64,000 bases of DNA from contig NZ_OCMS01000005.1 in NCBI RefSeq assembly GCF_900215325.1, positions 124,001 to 188,000 of the forward strand, in the 5' to 3' direction. The notes below the pieces were generated by a model, which worked only from the letters and a program-made list of their open reading frames with translations, did no database searches and was not told where the DNA came from. The position numbers were made by a program, and so were the translations under genes. Each line of letters opens with the position of its first letter. The first letter of the stretch is position 1. The DNA is from Fibrobacter sp. UWB16 (lineage in GTDB: Bacteria; Fibrobacterota; Fibrobacteria; Fibrobacterales; Fibrobacteraceae). Of this stretch, positions 44,393 to 52,521 are shown piece after piece.

Positions 44393-46714
44393 CTACTTGA
44401 TGAGAACCTTCTGGGTGGCATTGAGTCCGGCGCCCTTGACGCGGATGATGTACTGACCCTTGTTGAGGTTCTGGAGGCTGAACGTGTGGCTGCCTGCGCT
44501 GAGGTTTCCGCGGTGGAGTGTAGCGATGCGCTTGCCGATCATGTTGAACACGTCGATGCTTGCGAAACCGGAAACGTTTGCGGTGAGCGAGAGGTTGCCG
44601 TTCTTGACGCTCATGCCTGCCTTCTTTGCGGCGGCAATCGGCTTGATGGCGGATGTGCCTGCCGGCGTGCCGTCCTTGTTATAGAGCTCGATACTTGCGA
44701 TGTGGCCCTTGCTCTGGTCTGCGGCGGTGAAGAGTTCAGTCTTCTTATTGAATCCGTTGATGATGATACCGTTGTCCGTGACCATGTTGTCGAAAAGCAC
44801 GGTGCCTTCGAATCCGTTAGCGCCAGCCAAGATGAAGGTGACAGAGAAGAGGTTGTCGAGGTCCATCGGGTGTTCGACGCCTGCGTCATCGGTGTAAGTT
44901 TCGATGGCAAATTCACAAGTGGATTTTGCACCGTCGTTGAGCCAGCAGCCGTCAGACGGAGACTGTTCCCAAGTCCATGCCTTATCGGCGGAGCCATCGC
45001 GGACAAATGCCATGCCGATCCAGATGCCGTTCATTTCGCCACCGGAACCCTTGTTTTCGATTGTGACGGCGATGCTCTTTGCACCGGTCAGTTTCGGAAC
45101 CTTCTTGAATTCGATGTTTGCACCGCTATCGTTGATAGCCTTGTAGGTCACGCCCATGACGAGGTCAACATTTTCCGGATTGGCCTTGGCCGTGTCTGCA
45201 CCGAACTTGGCATTCTGTGTAGAAGTCGGGCAAACGTTTGTTGCTGCGGCAGCTTCGCTATAGTTGTCCCAACCCGGCATTTTGTCGAGGGTGATGATGC
45301 GTTCGTCAGCGAGGTTCTTCTGCCATACGCTTGCTGCAGTCTGGCTCACATAGCCGCCGTTCCAGCTCGGGGATTCGTACCACGGCATCCACCAGCTCCA
45401 AGTAGCACCGTCTTCGTACATCTTGTCAACGTCAGGAATCGGGCCGTTTTCGCTGAGGGAGATAATCTTGTTGGTGCCAGCCTTGTTCGTAAGGTCGATA
45501 AATGCGGAGCTGTTGCTCTGGTGATCGTTGGCTGCATTGTAAATGTCTACGCTCAACACGTCATAGTAGGTTTCGCCCGGAGTCCAGGACATCGTAGCGG
45601 CGTCCTTCGGATTGAAGTCCCAAATGAGGTTGTTGACGCCATTCGTGAACACCATGCGTTCGTAGAGCAACTGGTAGAGGGCTGCGAACTGCTTGCCTGT
45701 GTGGGTGCTCCACCAGAACCAGTTGCCACCGGATTCATGGAGCGGACGGAAGATGGCGGCAACGCCTTCTTTCTGGAGGTCAAGGAAAATCTTAGAAACG
45801 AGATCGATGTCAGCGACGAGAGCCTTGTAAGCGGTCGAAACGGTATCCCAGTTGGTCGTGCCGGTCACGAAAGCTTCGGTGAAGTCGAATTCGGTGTAAT
45901 TGTCGTTTGCGCCTTTCACGTAGAAGTTTTCTTCGTCACCCGGACGCCAGTGCCATGTGAATGCCGGAATGCCGCCCTTCTTCCAAGTGCTCTTGGCGAT
46001 ATCGATGGCCTTTTCGGTGTATTCCTGGAACCAGCTGTTGTCCTTGCTGCCGCCAGTGGCGTTCATCAGGTCAACTCCAACAAGTGCGGGGTACTTGCCG
46101 CCAGCCTTGAATACGGCCTGAACGTCTTCGTGCAGGGTGGCGTCACCCTTGGTGTAGGCGTCCATATTACCGGTCATCACGCCAGAAATGGTCTTTTTGC
46201 CAAAGTTATTGACGAGGAAGTTGTAAAGCTTGACTGCGGACGGGGTGGCTGTCTTTGTCACCGGGGCGTTGCAGAGGTTGAACGCTTTAGCTTCGTAACC
46301 CTTGACTTCGATGTAGTCGAGGTCAATCCAGCCCCAGCTATTGGTGATGGCGATGGTGTTCTCACCGGCGGCGAGGTTCATGACCGTTTCGACGTCGGCA
46401 AATTTGCCCTTATCGGTCACGTCGAACGTCACGGCAGAGGAGGCTCCGCCAGCTTCGACGTTGTTAATCTTGGATCCACCGTAATTGTTCATGTAGTGGA
46501 GAACGATGGTGTATTTGCCTGCTTTTTCGACCGTCACCTTGGAAAAAGTGATGTCGCCGCCGTTCATCTTGACGTATTTACCGCCGGAAGCTTCGGTGTT
46601 AGAGGCGACGGCTGCGTCTTTGGTGATGGCTGCGTCTTCGGCTTCATACGGGGCCGCGAAGGCGGTGCAGGCGACTGAAAGGCCACATGCGAGGAAAACT
46701 TTCTTAAAATCCAT
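44393..46714 (-). CDS. Secreted beta-mannanase, CBM35-like + GH26 + second CBM-like + sorting-like domain
   Basis: The largest of the GH26 trio (773 residues). Signal peptide 1-21, CBM35-like 23-140 (YEAEDAAITKD...IDLDYIEVKG), GH26 with acid/base Glu327 in RPLHESGGNWFWWS and nucleophile Glu422 in SLSENGPIPD. Residues about 475-660 form an extra beta-sandwich (KLTGAKSIAVTIENKG...) like the CBM in the GH5 neighbour. The sorting-like domain closes the chain (IDVFNMIGKRIATLHRG...GQYIIRVKGAG...KVLIK), nearly the same as in the GH5 protein. Ribosome-binding GGAGAG before the ATG at 46714. Confidence 0.92.
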   Translation of the reverse strand: MDFKKVFLACGLSVACTAFAAPYEAEDAAITKDAAVASNTEASGGKYVKMNGGDITFSKVTVEKAGKYTIVLHYMNNYGGSKINNVEAGGASSAVTFDVTDKGKFADVETVMNLAAGENTIAITNSWGWIDLDYIEVKGYEAKAFNLCNAPVTKTATPSAVKLYNFLVNNFGKKTISGVMTGNMDAYTKGDATLHEDVQAVFKAGGKYPALVGVDLMNATGGSKDNSWFQEYTEKAIDIAKSTWKKGGIPAFTWHWRPGDEENFYVKGANDNYTEFDFTEAFVTGTTNWDTVSTAYKALVADIDLVSKIFLDLQKEGVAAIFRPLHESGGNWFWWSTHTGKQFAALYQLLYERMVFTNGVNNLIWDFNPKDAATMSWTPGETYYDVLSVDIYNAANDHQSNSSAFIDLTNKAGTNKIISLSENGPIPDVDKMYEDGATWSWWMPWYESPSWNGGYVSQTAASVWQKNLADERIITLDKMPGWDNYSEAAAATNVCPTSTQNAKFGADTAKANPENVDLVMGVTYKAINDSGANIEFKKVPKLTGAKSIAVTIENKGSGGEMNGIWIGMAFVRDGSADKAWTWEQSPSDGCWLNDGAKSTCEFAIETYTDDAGVEHPMDLDNLFSVTFILAGANGFEGTVLFDNMVTDNGIIINGFNKKTELFTAADQSKGHIASIELYNKDGTPAGTSAIKPIAAAKKAGMSVKNGNLSLTANVSGFASIDVFNMIGKRIATLHRGNLSAGSHTFSLQNLNKGQYIIRVKGAGLNATQKVLIK

Positions 46715-46750
46715 GTTCTCTCCTTAAGATACGTGTTCTCAAAATATATT

Positions 46751-46782
46751 GAAAAAAGCAAAAATGCAATAGCATTTTTGCT
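46751..46782 (-). terminator. Terminator of the mutarotase gene
   Basis: AGCAAAAATGC-AATA-GCATTTTTGCT, an 11-bp perfect stem; on the minus strand it is followed by TTTTTTCA. Confidence 0.85.
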
Positions 46783-46835
46783 TGAAAGGAAAAAATATGT
46801 TTACGGGCATTTTTGGATGCCTTTTTAGCCCGTTT

Positions 46836-47834
46836 TTAGCGTTTTTGGAACTTTGCTCCGAAAACGAACGTGCGGCTTTCGCTTGGCTTGATGACGATTA
46901 AATCGCGGTGATGGTTTAAAGTATCGGGTTCCGCGGTCATCGGCTCGATAGCGATGCTCATACGGTCAGGCGGAGTGTAAATCTGGATGGCGTTATATTG
47001 TTCTTTGCCGGCCTTTTGCCAAATTTGGAGGGATTTGGTATCGCTTTTGAGTTCTACGGAGGCTAAAATGTTCTCAAAATTTTTCTTGTTTTTGAGAACG
47101 TAGGGGGCTTCGCCCTGGTTTAAGCAGAAACAATCGTTGATGAACTCGTCATTGATGAGCCTACCGCCCACGAAACGGGTATCCGGCTTGAATTCGCCCG
47201 TCGGGATGTCTGCCTTGTCGAGAATCGCGAGGTTCGATTCCGGGAGCGTCATTTGGAGACCGTTGATCTTTTCTCCGAGCGTGTAATAGGGGTGCCAGCC
47301 TTCGGAATAGGGGAGGTCGCCCTTGCCGATATTCGTGACGGTCGATTCGACGGTGTAGCTTTCTCCGGTGAACGTGATCTTGTTCACGGCACGGAAGGGG
47401 AACGGGAATCCTGTAAATGCACCTGGCCAGTCGATACCGAATGTTGCGACGCATTTTTCGCTATCGCTTTCGAAACTCAGGAGGTTCCATTCCTTGTTCT
47501 GCAAAAAGCCGTGGAGAGCGTGCGGTGCCCAGCTCACATTGTTGACGAGCTGGTAGTCGTTGCCGTTCCAGTTGAATTTGGCGTAGGCTACGCGTCCTGG
47601 GAAGGGGGCGAGTCTGCAACCTGCGTTTGTGTCGGGGCCCATTTTGAAAATGTCGTCGCCTTCGCGGTAGCCGAAAAGGAGGTCTTGAAGCTTGCCGTTA
47701 TTGTCGGGGATGCGCCAGGCGTTGAGGCCTGCGCCGTAACCGCTCAAAATTTCAAATTCAGCGCCGTCGTCACGCTGCAAAACAAAGCACTGCACAGTGC
47801 CCAAAGGACGGGAAATAAGTTTGAAGTTGCTCAT
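46836..47834 (-). CDS. Aldose 1-epimerase (galactose mutarotase) family protein
   Basis: Interconverts alpha and beta anomers of hexoses. The protein (332 residues, cytosolic) has the family beta-supersandwich signs: FEILSGYGAGLNAWRI, CRLAPFPGRVAYAKFNWNG (binding Arg), HALHGFLQNKEW (His pair), SEGWHPYYTLG (His) and SIAIEPMTAEPDTLNH (catalytic Glu region). A TAAATT box lies 6 nt before the ATG, and only 33 bp separate it from the divergent mnmE start. It may process galactose or mannose released by the neighbouring mannanases, but the exact sugar cannot be read. Confidence 0.88.
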   Translation of the reverse strand: MSNFKLISRPLGTVQCFVLQRDDGAEFEILSGYGAGLNAWRIPDNNGKLQDLLFGYREGDDIFKMGPDTNAGCRLAPFPGRVAYAKFNWNGNDYQLVNNVSWAPHALHGFLQNKEWNLLSFESDSEKCVATFGIDWPGAFTGFPFPFRAVNKITFTGESYTVESTVTNIGKGDLPYSEGWHPYYTLGEKINGLQMTLPESNLAILDKADIPTGEFKPDTRFVGGRLINDEFINDCFCLNQGEAPYVLKNKKNFENILASVELKSDTKSLQIWQKAGKEQYNAIQIYTPPDRMSIAIEPMTAEPDTLNHHRDLIVIKPSESRTFVFGAKFQKR

Positions 47835-47867
47835 GTTTTTAATTTAGCAATTACTATCTTTGCTATT
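47835..47867. promoter_or_regulatory. 33-bp divergent gap between the mutarotase gene and mnmE with two start-proximal -10-like boxes
   Basis: Minus strand: TAAATT (47846-47841) ends 6 nt before the mutarotase ATG. Plus strand: TATCTTTG, with TATCTT at 47855-47860, ends 7 nt before the mnmE ATG. There is no room for leaders and no Shine-Dalgarno on either side. Confidence 0.5.
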
Positions 47868-49265
47868 ATGGATTCTCAGACGATTGTTGCTCCGATGACG
47901 CCTGCGGGCGTGAGTGCCGTTGCCGCCATCCGCGTGAGTGGCTCGAAGGTGCGCGAAGTGGTGCGCCTTCTGTTCGGTGAATCGGCAATCAAGAATTTGA
48001 AGCCTCGCGAAGCAAAGCTTGCGACGGCTCGCGACTATCGTACAATGGTCGGCGATGACCGCGCGACAGCACTCGTTATCGATAGCCTCCTCTACATTTT
48101 TTTTGAAGGTCCGAATTCCTATACCGGCGAAGACGTGCTGGAACTTTACCCGCACGGAAACCCGATTATCGTCCGTGAACTGATTCAGGTCATCAAGAGC
48201 GTCGATGGCGTGCGCTTGGCAGAACCGGGCGAATACACGCGTCGTGCATTCTTGAACGGTCGCATGGACTTGGTGCAGGCGGAATCCGTTGCCGATGTGA
48301 TCCACAGTGCTAACCGTGATGAACTTAAGAACGCCCATCGCTTGCTCGGCGGTGCGCTCTCGAAAAAAGTCAAGACGCTCACGGAACAGGTCATGGATAT
48401 CTCGGCCCGCCTCGAATTGGATGTCGATTTCTCCGAAGAAGAAGCTGATCCGGATTATGCAACTTGGGGCGTGAAAATCTCTGCGATTCGCGAAAGCGTA
48501 GAATCCATTTTGAAAAGTTTTAAGGGCAAGGCGGCGGTCAGCCGTTTGCCGCTTGCTGTTTTGTACGGCGCTCCGAATGCGGGCAAGTCGAGCCTCGTGA
48601 ATGCGCTCCTCGGTGAAGACCGAATCCTCGTGAGTAACATCCCCGGCACGACCCGTGACTTTGTCGAAGTCCGCTTGTTCCTGGACGGGGGTGAGATCCG
48701 CCTTGTCGATACCGCTGGCATTGCCGAAAAGGCGACCGACGCGCTCGATGCCCTCAGCATGGAAAAAAGCCGTGAAATCCTCGCCGAAGCCGACATGAAG
48801 ATTCTGGTTCTCGATGGATCAGATGAGCGCGGCGCATCTTGTTATTCTGAGAATATAAAACCGGATTTTGTCGTCGTTTCGAAGAGCGACTTGGGCGCAT
48901 CTCGGCAGGGCGGCGCCTCTCGTCATCCTGAGCAAAGCGAAGGATCCAGTGAATCTCGCCTTCGCATTTCCTCCAAGACGGGTGAGGGGCTCGCGGATCT
49001 CAAGCGCGCCATGAACGCCGCTCTTTTTAAGAAAACTGAAAATTCCGAAGACCTCTGGATTACGAGCGAGCGCGAAAAGACCTGCCTCGAAGAAGCTCTT
49101 GCTGGCATCGACCGCGCACTTAACCTTATCCGCACAAATCCGGCGGTGGAACTTTTGGCTTTCGAAATGCAACTGGTGCGCCGTTCACTCCAGAGCATAA
49201 CGGGCGAAATCTCGTCCGAAGACGTTTTACAACAAATATTTGCGGGGTTCTGCATTGGAAAATAG
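47868..49265 (+). CDS. mnmE: tRNA modification GTPase MnmE
   Basis: With MnmG makes the 5-carboxymethylaminomethyl group on wobble uridine. The N-terminal tetrahydrofolate-binding domain (1-120, SRxx-like AIRVSG and GPNSYTGEDVLELYPHG) is followed by the helical domain and the inserted G domain: G1 GAPNAGKSSL near 226-235, G3 DTAGIAEK near 282-289, G4 SKSDL, and G5-like SSKTGEG. The C terminus is FCIGK, with the conserved Cys of the CIGK box. The ATG at 47868 is where homology starts; the open frame extends upstream to 47253 but is antisense to the mutarotase gene. A dispersed repeat lies in frame between G4 and G5. Length 465. Confidence 0.95.
   Translation: MDSQTIVAPMTPAGVSAVAAIRVSGSKVREVVRLLFGESAIKNLKPREAKLATARDYRTMVGDDRATALVIDSLLYIFFEGPNSYTGEDVLELYPHGNPIIVRELIQVIKSVDGVRLAEPGEYTRRAFLNGRMDLVQAESVADVIHSANRDELKNAHRLLGGALSKKVKTLTEQVMDISARLELDVDFSEEEADPDYATWGVKISAIRESVESILKSFKGKAAVSRLPLAVLYGAPNAGKSSLVNALLGEDRILVSNIPGTTRDFVEVRLFLDGGEIRLVDTAGIAEKATDALDALSMEKSREILAEADMKILVLDGSDERGASCYSENIKPDFVVVSKSDLGASRQGGASRHPEQSEGSSESRLRISSKTGEGLADLKRAMNAALFKKTENSEDLWITSEREKTCLEEALAGIDRALNLIRTNPAVELLAFEMQLVRRSLQSITGEISSEDVLQQIFAGFCIGK
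48922..48950 (+). repeat. Dispersed repeat inside mnmE (GTCATCCTGAGCAAAGCGAAGG)
   Basis: Encodes RHPEQSEGSS (residues 352-361) in the loop between G4 and G5 of the GTPase domain. Same class as 42062 and 17932, with ATCCAGT at the end. Confidence 0.85.
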
Positions 49266-50109
49266 TTACGTTGGTCTCGTCCTTGCCGTCTTTGCGTTCG
49301 GCACTTACATGGTCCCTCTCAAGGCTTGGTCCAAGTTCTCGTCGTGGGCGTACCTCTCTTGCATGGCCTTGGGCATGTTCATCGGCCAACTTTGCATTTC
49401 GTTTGCGACGGACTCGTTCCGCCTTTTGCCGGTGGGTCTCCTTTGTGGATTCCTTTGGGTTTGCGCAGGCGCATTCTGCTTCTGGGCGGTCAAGGCTGAA
49501 CAGGACTTGACGGGTGCCGGTGTGCGCTCGATGGGCGTGAGTATCCTGGCTTCGTTTGTAAGTGGCGTGCTCATTTTCTCGGAATCCACGCTGCTTTATT
49601 TTTCGATCCCGGCAATCCTTTTGTTGCTTTTCGGTTTGAGCAGGCTTGCCCCTCCGCAGGGGAACATCTTTAGGAATTGGCGCTCGCTTTTGGGCGGTCT
49701 CATCTTTGGGCTGTTCCTCATTCCGTATAAGTTTGCCAATGTCCCTATACTTGAATTTATGGGTTCGTTTGCCTTGGGCATTTTTGTATCCGCTGAACTT
49801 TTGGTTGCAATTTTGAGTATAAAGCGCCGTGCTCTTTTTGAATATGGCCTTGCTCCGTCTGTGACGTCCATGCTTATGGGTGTCTTGTGGGTCATCGGGC
49901 AGCATGGCTGTTTCTGGGCAATCGATTCGAATGGCGCTTTGGGCTATGCCGTTGGTTACCCGCTCACGCAATTGAACTTGCTGGTGAACTTGCTTTGGGG
50001 TGTGATGGTTTTCCACGAGTACCCGACAAAACCGGAGCGAATTAAGCTTGCCATTGCAGTTTCTGTCATTCTTTGTGGTGGTGCCTTGCTTGCATTGTCA
50101 AAAATGTAG
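49255..50109 (+). CDS. Ten-helix membrane permease, GRP/DMT-like
   Basis: About ten hydrophobic helices in 284 residues, arranged as two similar halves (VGLVLAVFAFGTYMVPLK, then GGLIFGLFLIPYKF), as in drug/metabolite or glucose-ribose (TMEM144-like) transporters. The paired FGTYMVP and FLIPYKF motifs and the late GQHGCFWAIDSNGALGYAVGYPLTQ favour the sugar-permease branch. No ATG is near the start: I take the TTG at 49255 (GGGG 7 nt before), overlapping mnmE by 11 bp; a TTG at 49240 is an alternative. Substrate unknown, sugar by inference. Confidence 0.75.
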   Translation: MENSYVGLVLAVFAFGTYMVPLKAWSKFSSWAYLSCMALGMFIGQLCISFATDSFRLLPVGLLCGFLWVCAGAFCFWAVKAEQDLTGAGVRSMGVSILASFVSGVLIFSESTLLYFSIPAILLLLFGLSRLAPPQGNIFRNWRSLLGGLIFGLFLIPYKFANVPILEFMGSFALGIFVSAELLVAILSIKRRALFEYGLAPSVTSMLMGVLWVIGQHGCFWAIDSNGALGYAVGYPLTQLNLLVNLLWGVMVFHEYPTKPERIKLAIAVSVILCGGALLALSKM

Positions 50110-50225
50110 GGTACTGTAACTTTTTGTCGCGGTTATTGCGGCCTGTTGGCGTTCTGTCAACGGAAAACATGTAAAAAACATATTGTTTTTTTGCTCATCC
50201 CCAATTCTGAATATATGTTTATAGT

Positions 50226-52409
50226 ATGAGTTGGTGGAAGTGCATATTGATTGGGTCTTTAGTCGGCTCCGCATCCGTGTGGGCCGTTAAAGCTGCACCG
50301 TTTTTAATCAATTCAACGCAGCCCGATGGCTCTGTTGTGCAGATTAGAAAGGTTGGAAACGAGCATTTTAACTATACGCTGACAGGCGAAGATAGTGTGC
50401 TCGTTGTCCGTGATTCCGCTGGTTATTGGAATTATGCCGACGAACATGGCAAAAAGACGGGCATGAGGGTTCATGCCAAGTCCAAACGTGGTGCAAAAGA
50501 GAAAAACTTCCTCAAAAAACGCGATTCTCGCCAAATTTTGGAAAAATTCCGCGAAAAGCGGTTGAAACAGCTCCAAGAACAGCAGGTGGACTCTTCTTTG
50601 GGTCCCATGATGCTTCAGTCTTCTACAGATGATCCGCAAATGGCTAATGAATGGGGCGGCTGGGGTTGGGGTGGTTGGACTCAGCCCGAAGACCCTGTGC
50701 AAAATACCAACTGGCCAAAGCAGCCTACTTTGAATACCGTTCAAAAGGAAGGTGATGTTCGCGGGCTTGTCATTCTGGTGCAGTTTAGCGATGTCAAGTT
50801 CAATCGCAGTAATGCCCAGGAAGAATACCTGAATTTTCTTAATCAGGAAGGCTATTCCAACTACAACATGAGCGGAAGCGTCAGGGATTTCTTCATTGGA
50901 AATTCAAACGGCAAGTATAGGCCGACTTTTGATGTTGCTGGACCGATTACGCTGAAGGGAACTCGCGATTCTTATGGTGCTCTAGTTGATTCTAGGAATA
51001 TGGCTACGGGTGCTGTCAAGGCTGTTAGCGAGGCGATGGATTCGCTTGTCGCTAGGAATGTTGATTTTACCCCTTATGATAGCGATGGCGACCGTGTTGT
51101 TGACTTTGTCTATATGATTTATGCCGGTGTCGGCTCGGCCGATACGGATGTCCAGTCGGCAATCTGGCCGCACTCGTATAACGTTTCAAAACGACTTACG
51201 CGTAATATGTCCATGAATCGCTATGCTTGTTCTCCGGAAATCGACGGACAGGCTTATATGTACCGTAAAAGTACAGATGCGCTGAATGGTATTGGAACTT
51301 TTTGCCATGAGTTTAGCCATGTGCTTGGCCTTATGGATCATTATGATGTGAACGTTAATAATTCAAAGACTCGAACTCGCTACACTCCAGGGCCGTGGGA
51401 TTTGATGGATGCCGGTTCGTACAACTGCCCGCAGAACAGATACTATACAACGTCTTGTTCTCCTGCAAATATGTCTGCGTTTGAAAAGTTTAGCTTGGGC
51501 TGGCTTGAGCCGCGTCGGCTAGAAGTATCGGACACGACTGTTGTCTTGAAGGCTGTTCAGGAAAATGATGGACTTGTGCTGACATCCGACAATGACAATG
51601 AATATTACTTTGTTGAATTCCGTCAGAATACTGGTTTTGATAAAGGTCTGCCGAATAAGGGTATGCTCGTTTGGCATATAAATTATGACCGGTATTCTTG
51701 GATGTATAATGAAATCAATGTGTCTGACCCGATGCACGTTGATCTGATTGAAGCCGATGGCAGAGCCGATGCCTACACGGTAGCGGCAGATGCTTTCCCG
51801 ACGAGCCGAGTCAATAGCTTTAACGGATTTAAAACATGGGCAGGCGATAGCCTTGGACTTGAAATCTATGATATCAAAATTGTAGATGACCATGCGGAAT
51901 TTAAGACCCGTGGAAACCGAGTCTCGCCGGTGCCTGAAAGCTCCTCGAGCTCTGCTAAAGTTTCGTCGTCGAGTGTGGCTGAATCCTCTTCAAGTAAGGA
52001 AAGCTCTTCGAGTGTTGAAGTATCATCGTCTAGCGTGCGTTCTGCAGTGAAGGAGTCTAGTAGCTCTGCGAATCGCTCTAGTTCTTCTGTAGTGGCAAGC
52101 TCGTCAAGCCGAATGGAAATTTCTGCAATCAGTTCGTCTTCTGAGAATACGATGATTGCCCATAAGATGCGCGTCGCTTCTATGGTTAAATTCTCTGTGT
52201 CGGAAAATGTTTTGCTTGTTAACGCAAAGATGGCTGGGCTTAAGACTGTCAATCTCTTTGATGCCAACGGTACGCTCTTGAAGTCGCAATCGTTTAACGG
52301 AGAATCCTGTGAAATCCACATGGAGGCCTTGCGAGGAAAGACGTTTATCGTTGCAACGCTCGAGTCTGACGGGCGGTTGATAAAATCGTATAAGGTTCGA
52401 ATGAACTAG
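50226..52409 (+). CDS. Secreted M6-family metalloprotease with Ser-rich linker and sorting-like domain
   Basis: Zinc endopeptidase of the immune inhibitor A type. Signal peptide to about residue 20, a propeptide-like region (25-130), then the catalytic domain with HEFSH at 361-365 (HExxH) followed by GLMDHYDV. The sequence SYGALVDSRNMATGAVKAVSEAMDS and YDSDGDRVVDFVYMIYAG blocks are M6 features. Residues about 570-645 are Ser-rich linker, and the final 80 residues (TVNLFDANGTLLKSQSFNG...KVRMN) resemble the sorting-like domains of the mannanases. Likely exported; the protein substrate is unknown. Confidence 0.9.
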   Translation: MSWWKCILIGSLVGSASVWAVKAAPFLINSTQPDGSVVQIRKVGNEHFNYTLTGEDSVLVVRDSAGYWNYADEHGKKTGMRVHAKSKRGAKEKNFLKKRDSRQILEKFREKRLKQLQEQQVDSSLGPMMLQSSTDDPQMANEWGGWGWGGWTQPEDPVQNTNWPKQPTLNTVQKEGDVRGLVILVQFSDVKFNRSNAQEEYLNFLNQEGYSNYNMSGSVRDFFIGNSNGKYRPTFDVAGPITLKGTRDSYGALVDSRNMATGAVKAVSEAMDSLVARNVDFTPYDSDGDRVVDFVYMIYAGVGSADTDVQSAIWPHSYNVSKRLTRNMSMNRYACSPEIDGQAYMYRKSTDALNGIGTFCHEFSHVLGLMDHYDVNVNNSKTRTRYTPGPWDLMDAGSYNCPQNRYYTTSCSPANMSAFEKFSLGWLEPRRLEVSDTTVVLKAVQENDGLVLTSDNDNEYYFVEFRQNTGFDKGLPNKGMLVWHINYDRYSWMYNEINVSDPMHVDLIEADGRADAYTVAADAFPTSRVNSFNGFKTWAGDSLGLEIYDIKIVDDHAEFKTRGNRVSPVPESSSSSAKVSSSSVAESSSSKESSSSVEVSSSSVRSAVKESSSSANRSSSSVVASSSSRMEISAISSSSENTMIAHKMRVASMVKFSVSENVLLVNAKMAGLKTVNLFDANGTLLKSQSFNGESCEIHMEALRGKTFIVATLESDGRLIKSYKVRMN

Positions 52410-52414
52410 AAACT

Positions 52415-52434
52415 GGGGCGAATGCCCCTTTTTT
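52415..52434 (+). terminator. Terminator after the M6 protease gene
   Basis: GGGGC-GAAT-GCCCC followed by TTTTTT. Confidence 0.8.
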
Positions 52435-52460
52435 GCAATATGTCATCTCCGCTATGGCAA

Positions 52461-52493
52461 AATGTCATCCCCGCCTCGAGCGGGGATCTCCTT
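52461..52493. repeat. Dispersed palindromic repeat before the M16 gene
   Basis: GTCATCCCCGCC-TCGA-GCGGGGATCTCC, a member of the GTCAT hairpin class. Confidence 0.6.
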
Positions 52494-52521
52494 TTTATAG
52501 AAAATATCTAAATTGTTCAAC

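Noticed and set aside
44381-46678. 765-codon open frame on the plus strand opposite the third GH26 gene
   Set aside because: Antisense shadow of a GC-biased gene; the minus-strand product has signal peptide, catalytic motifs and ribosome-binding site, while this frame has no recognisable domain.
47253-47867. N-terminal extension of mnmE by 205 codons
   Set aside because: It runs antisense through the mutarotase gene, and MnmE homology starts at the ATG at 47868.
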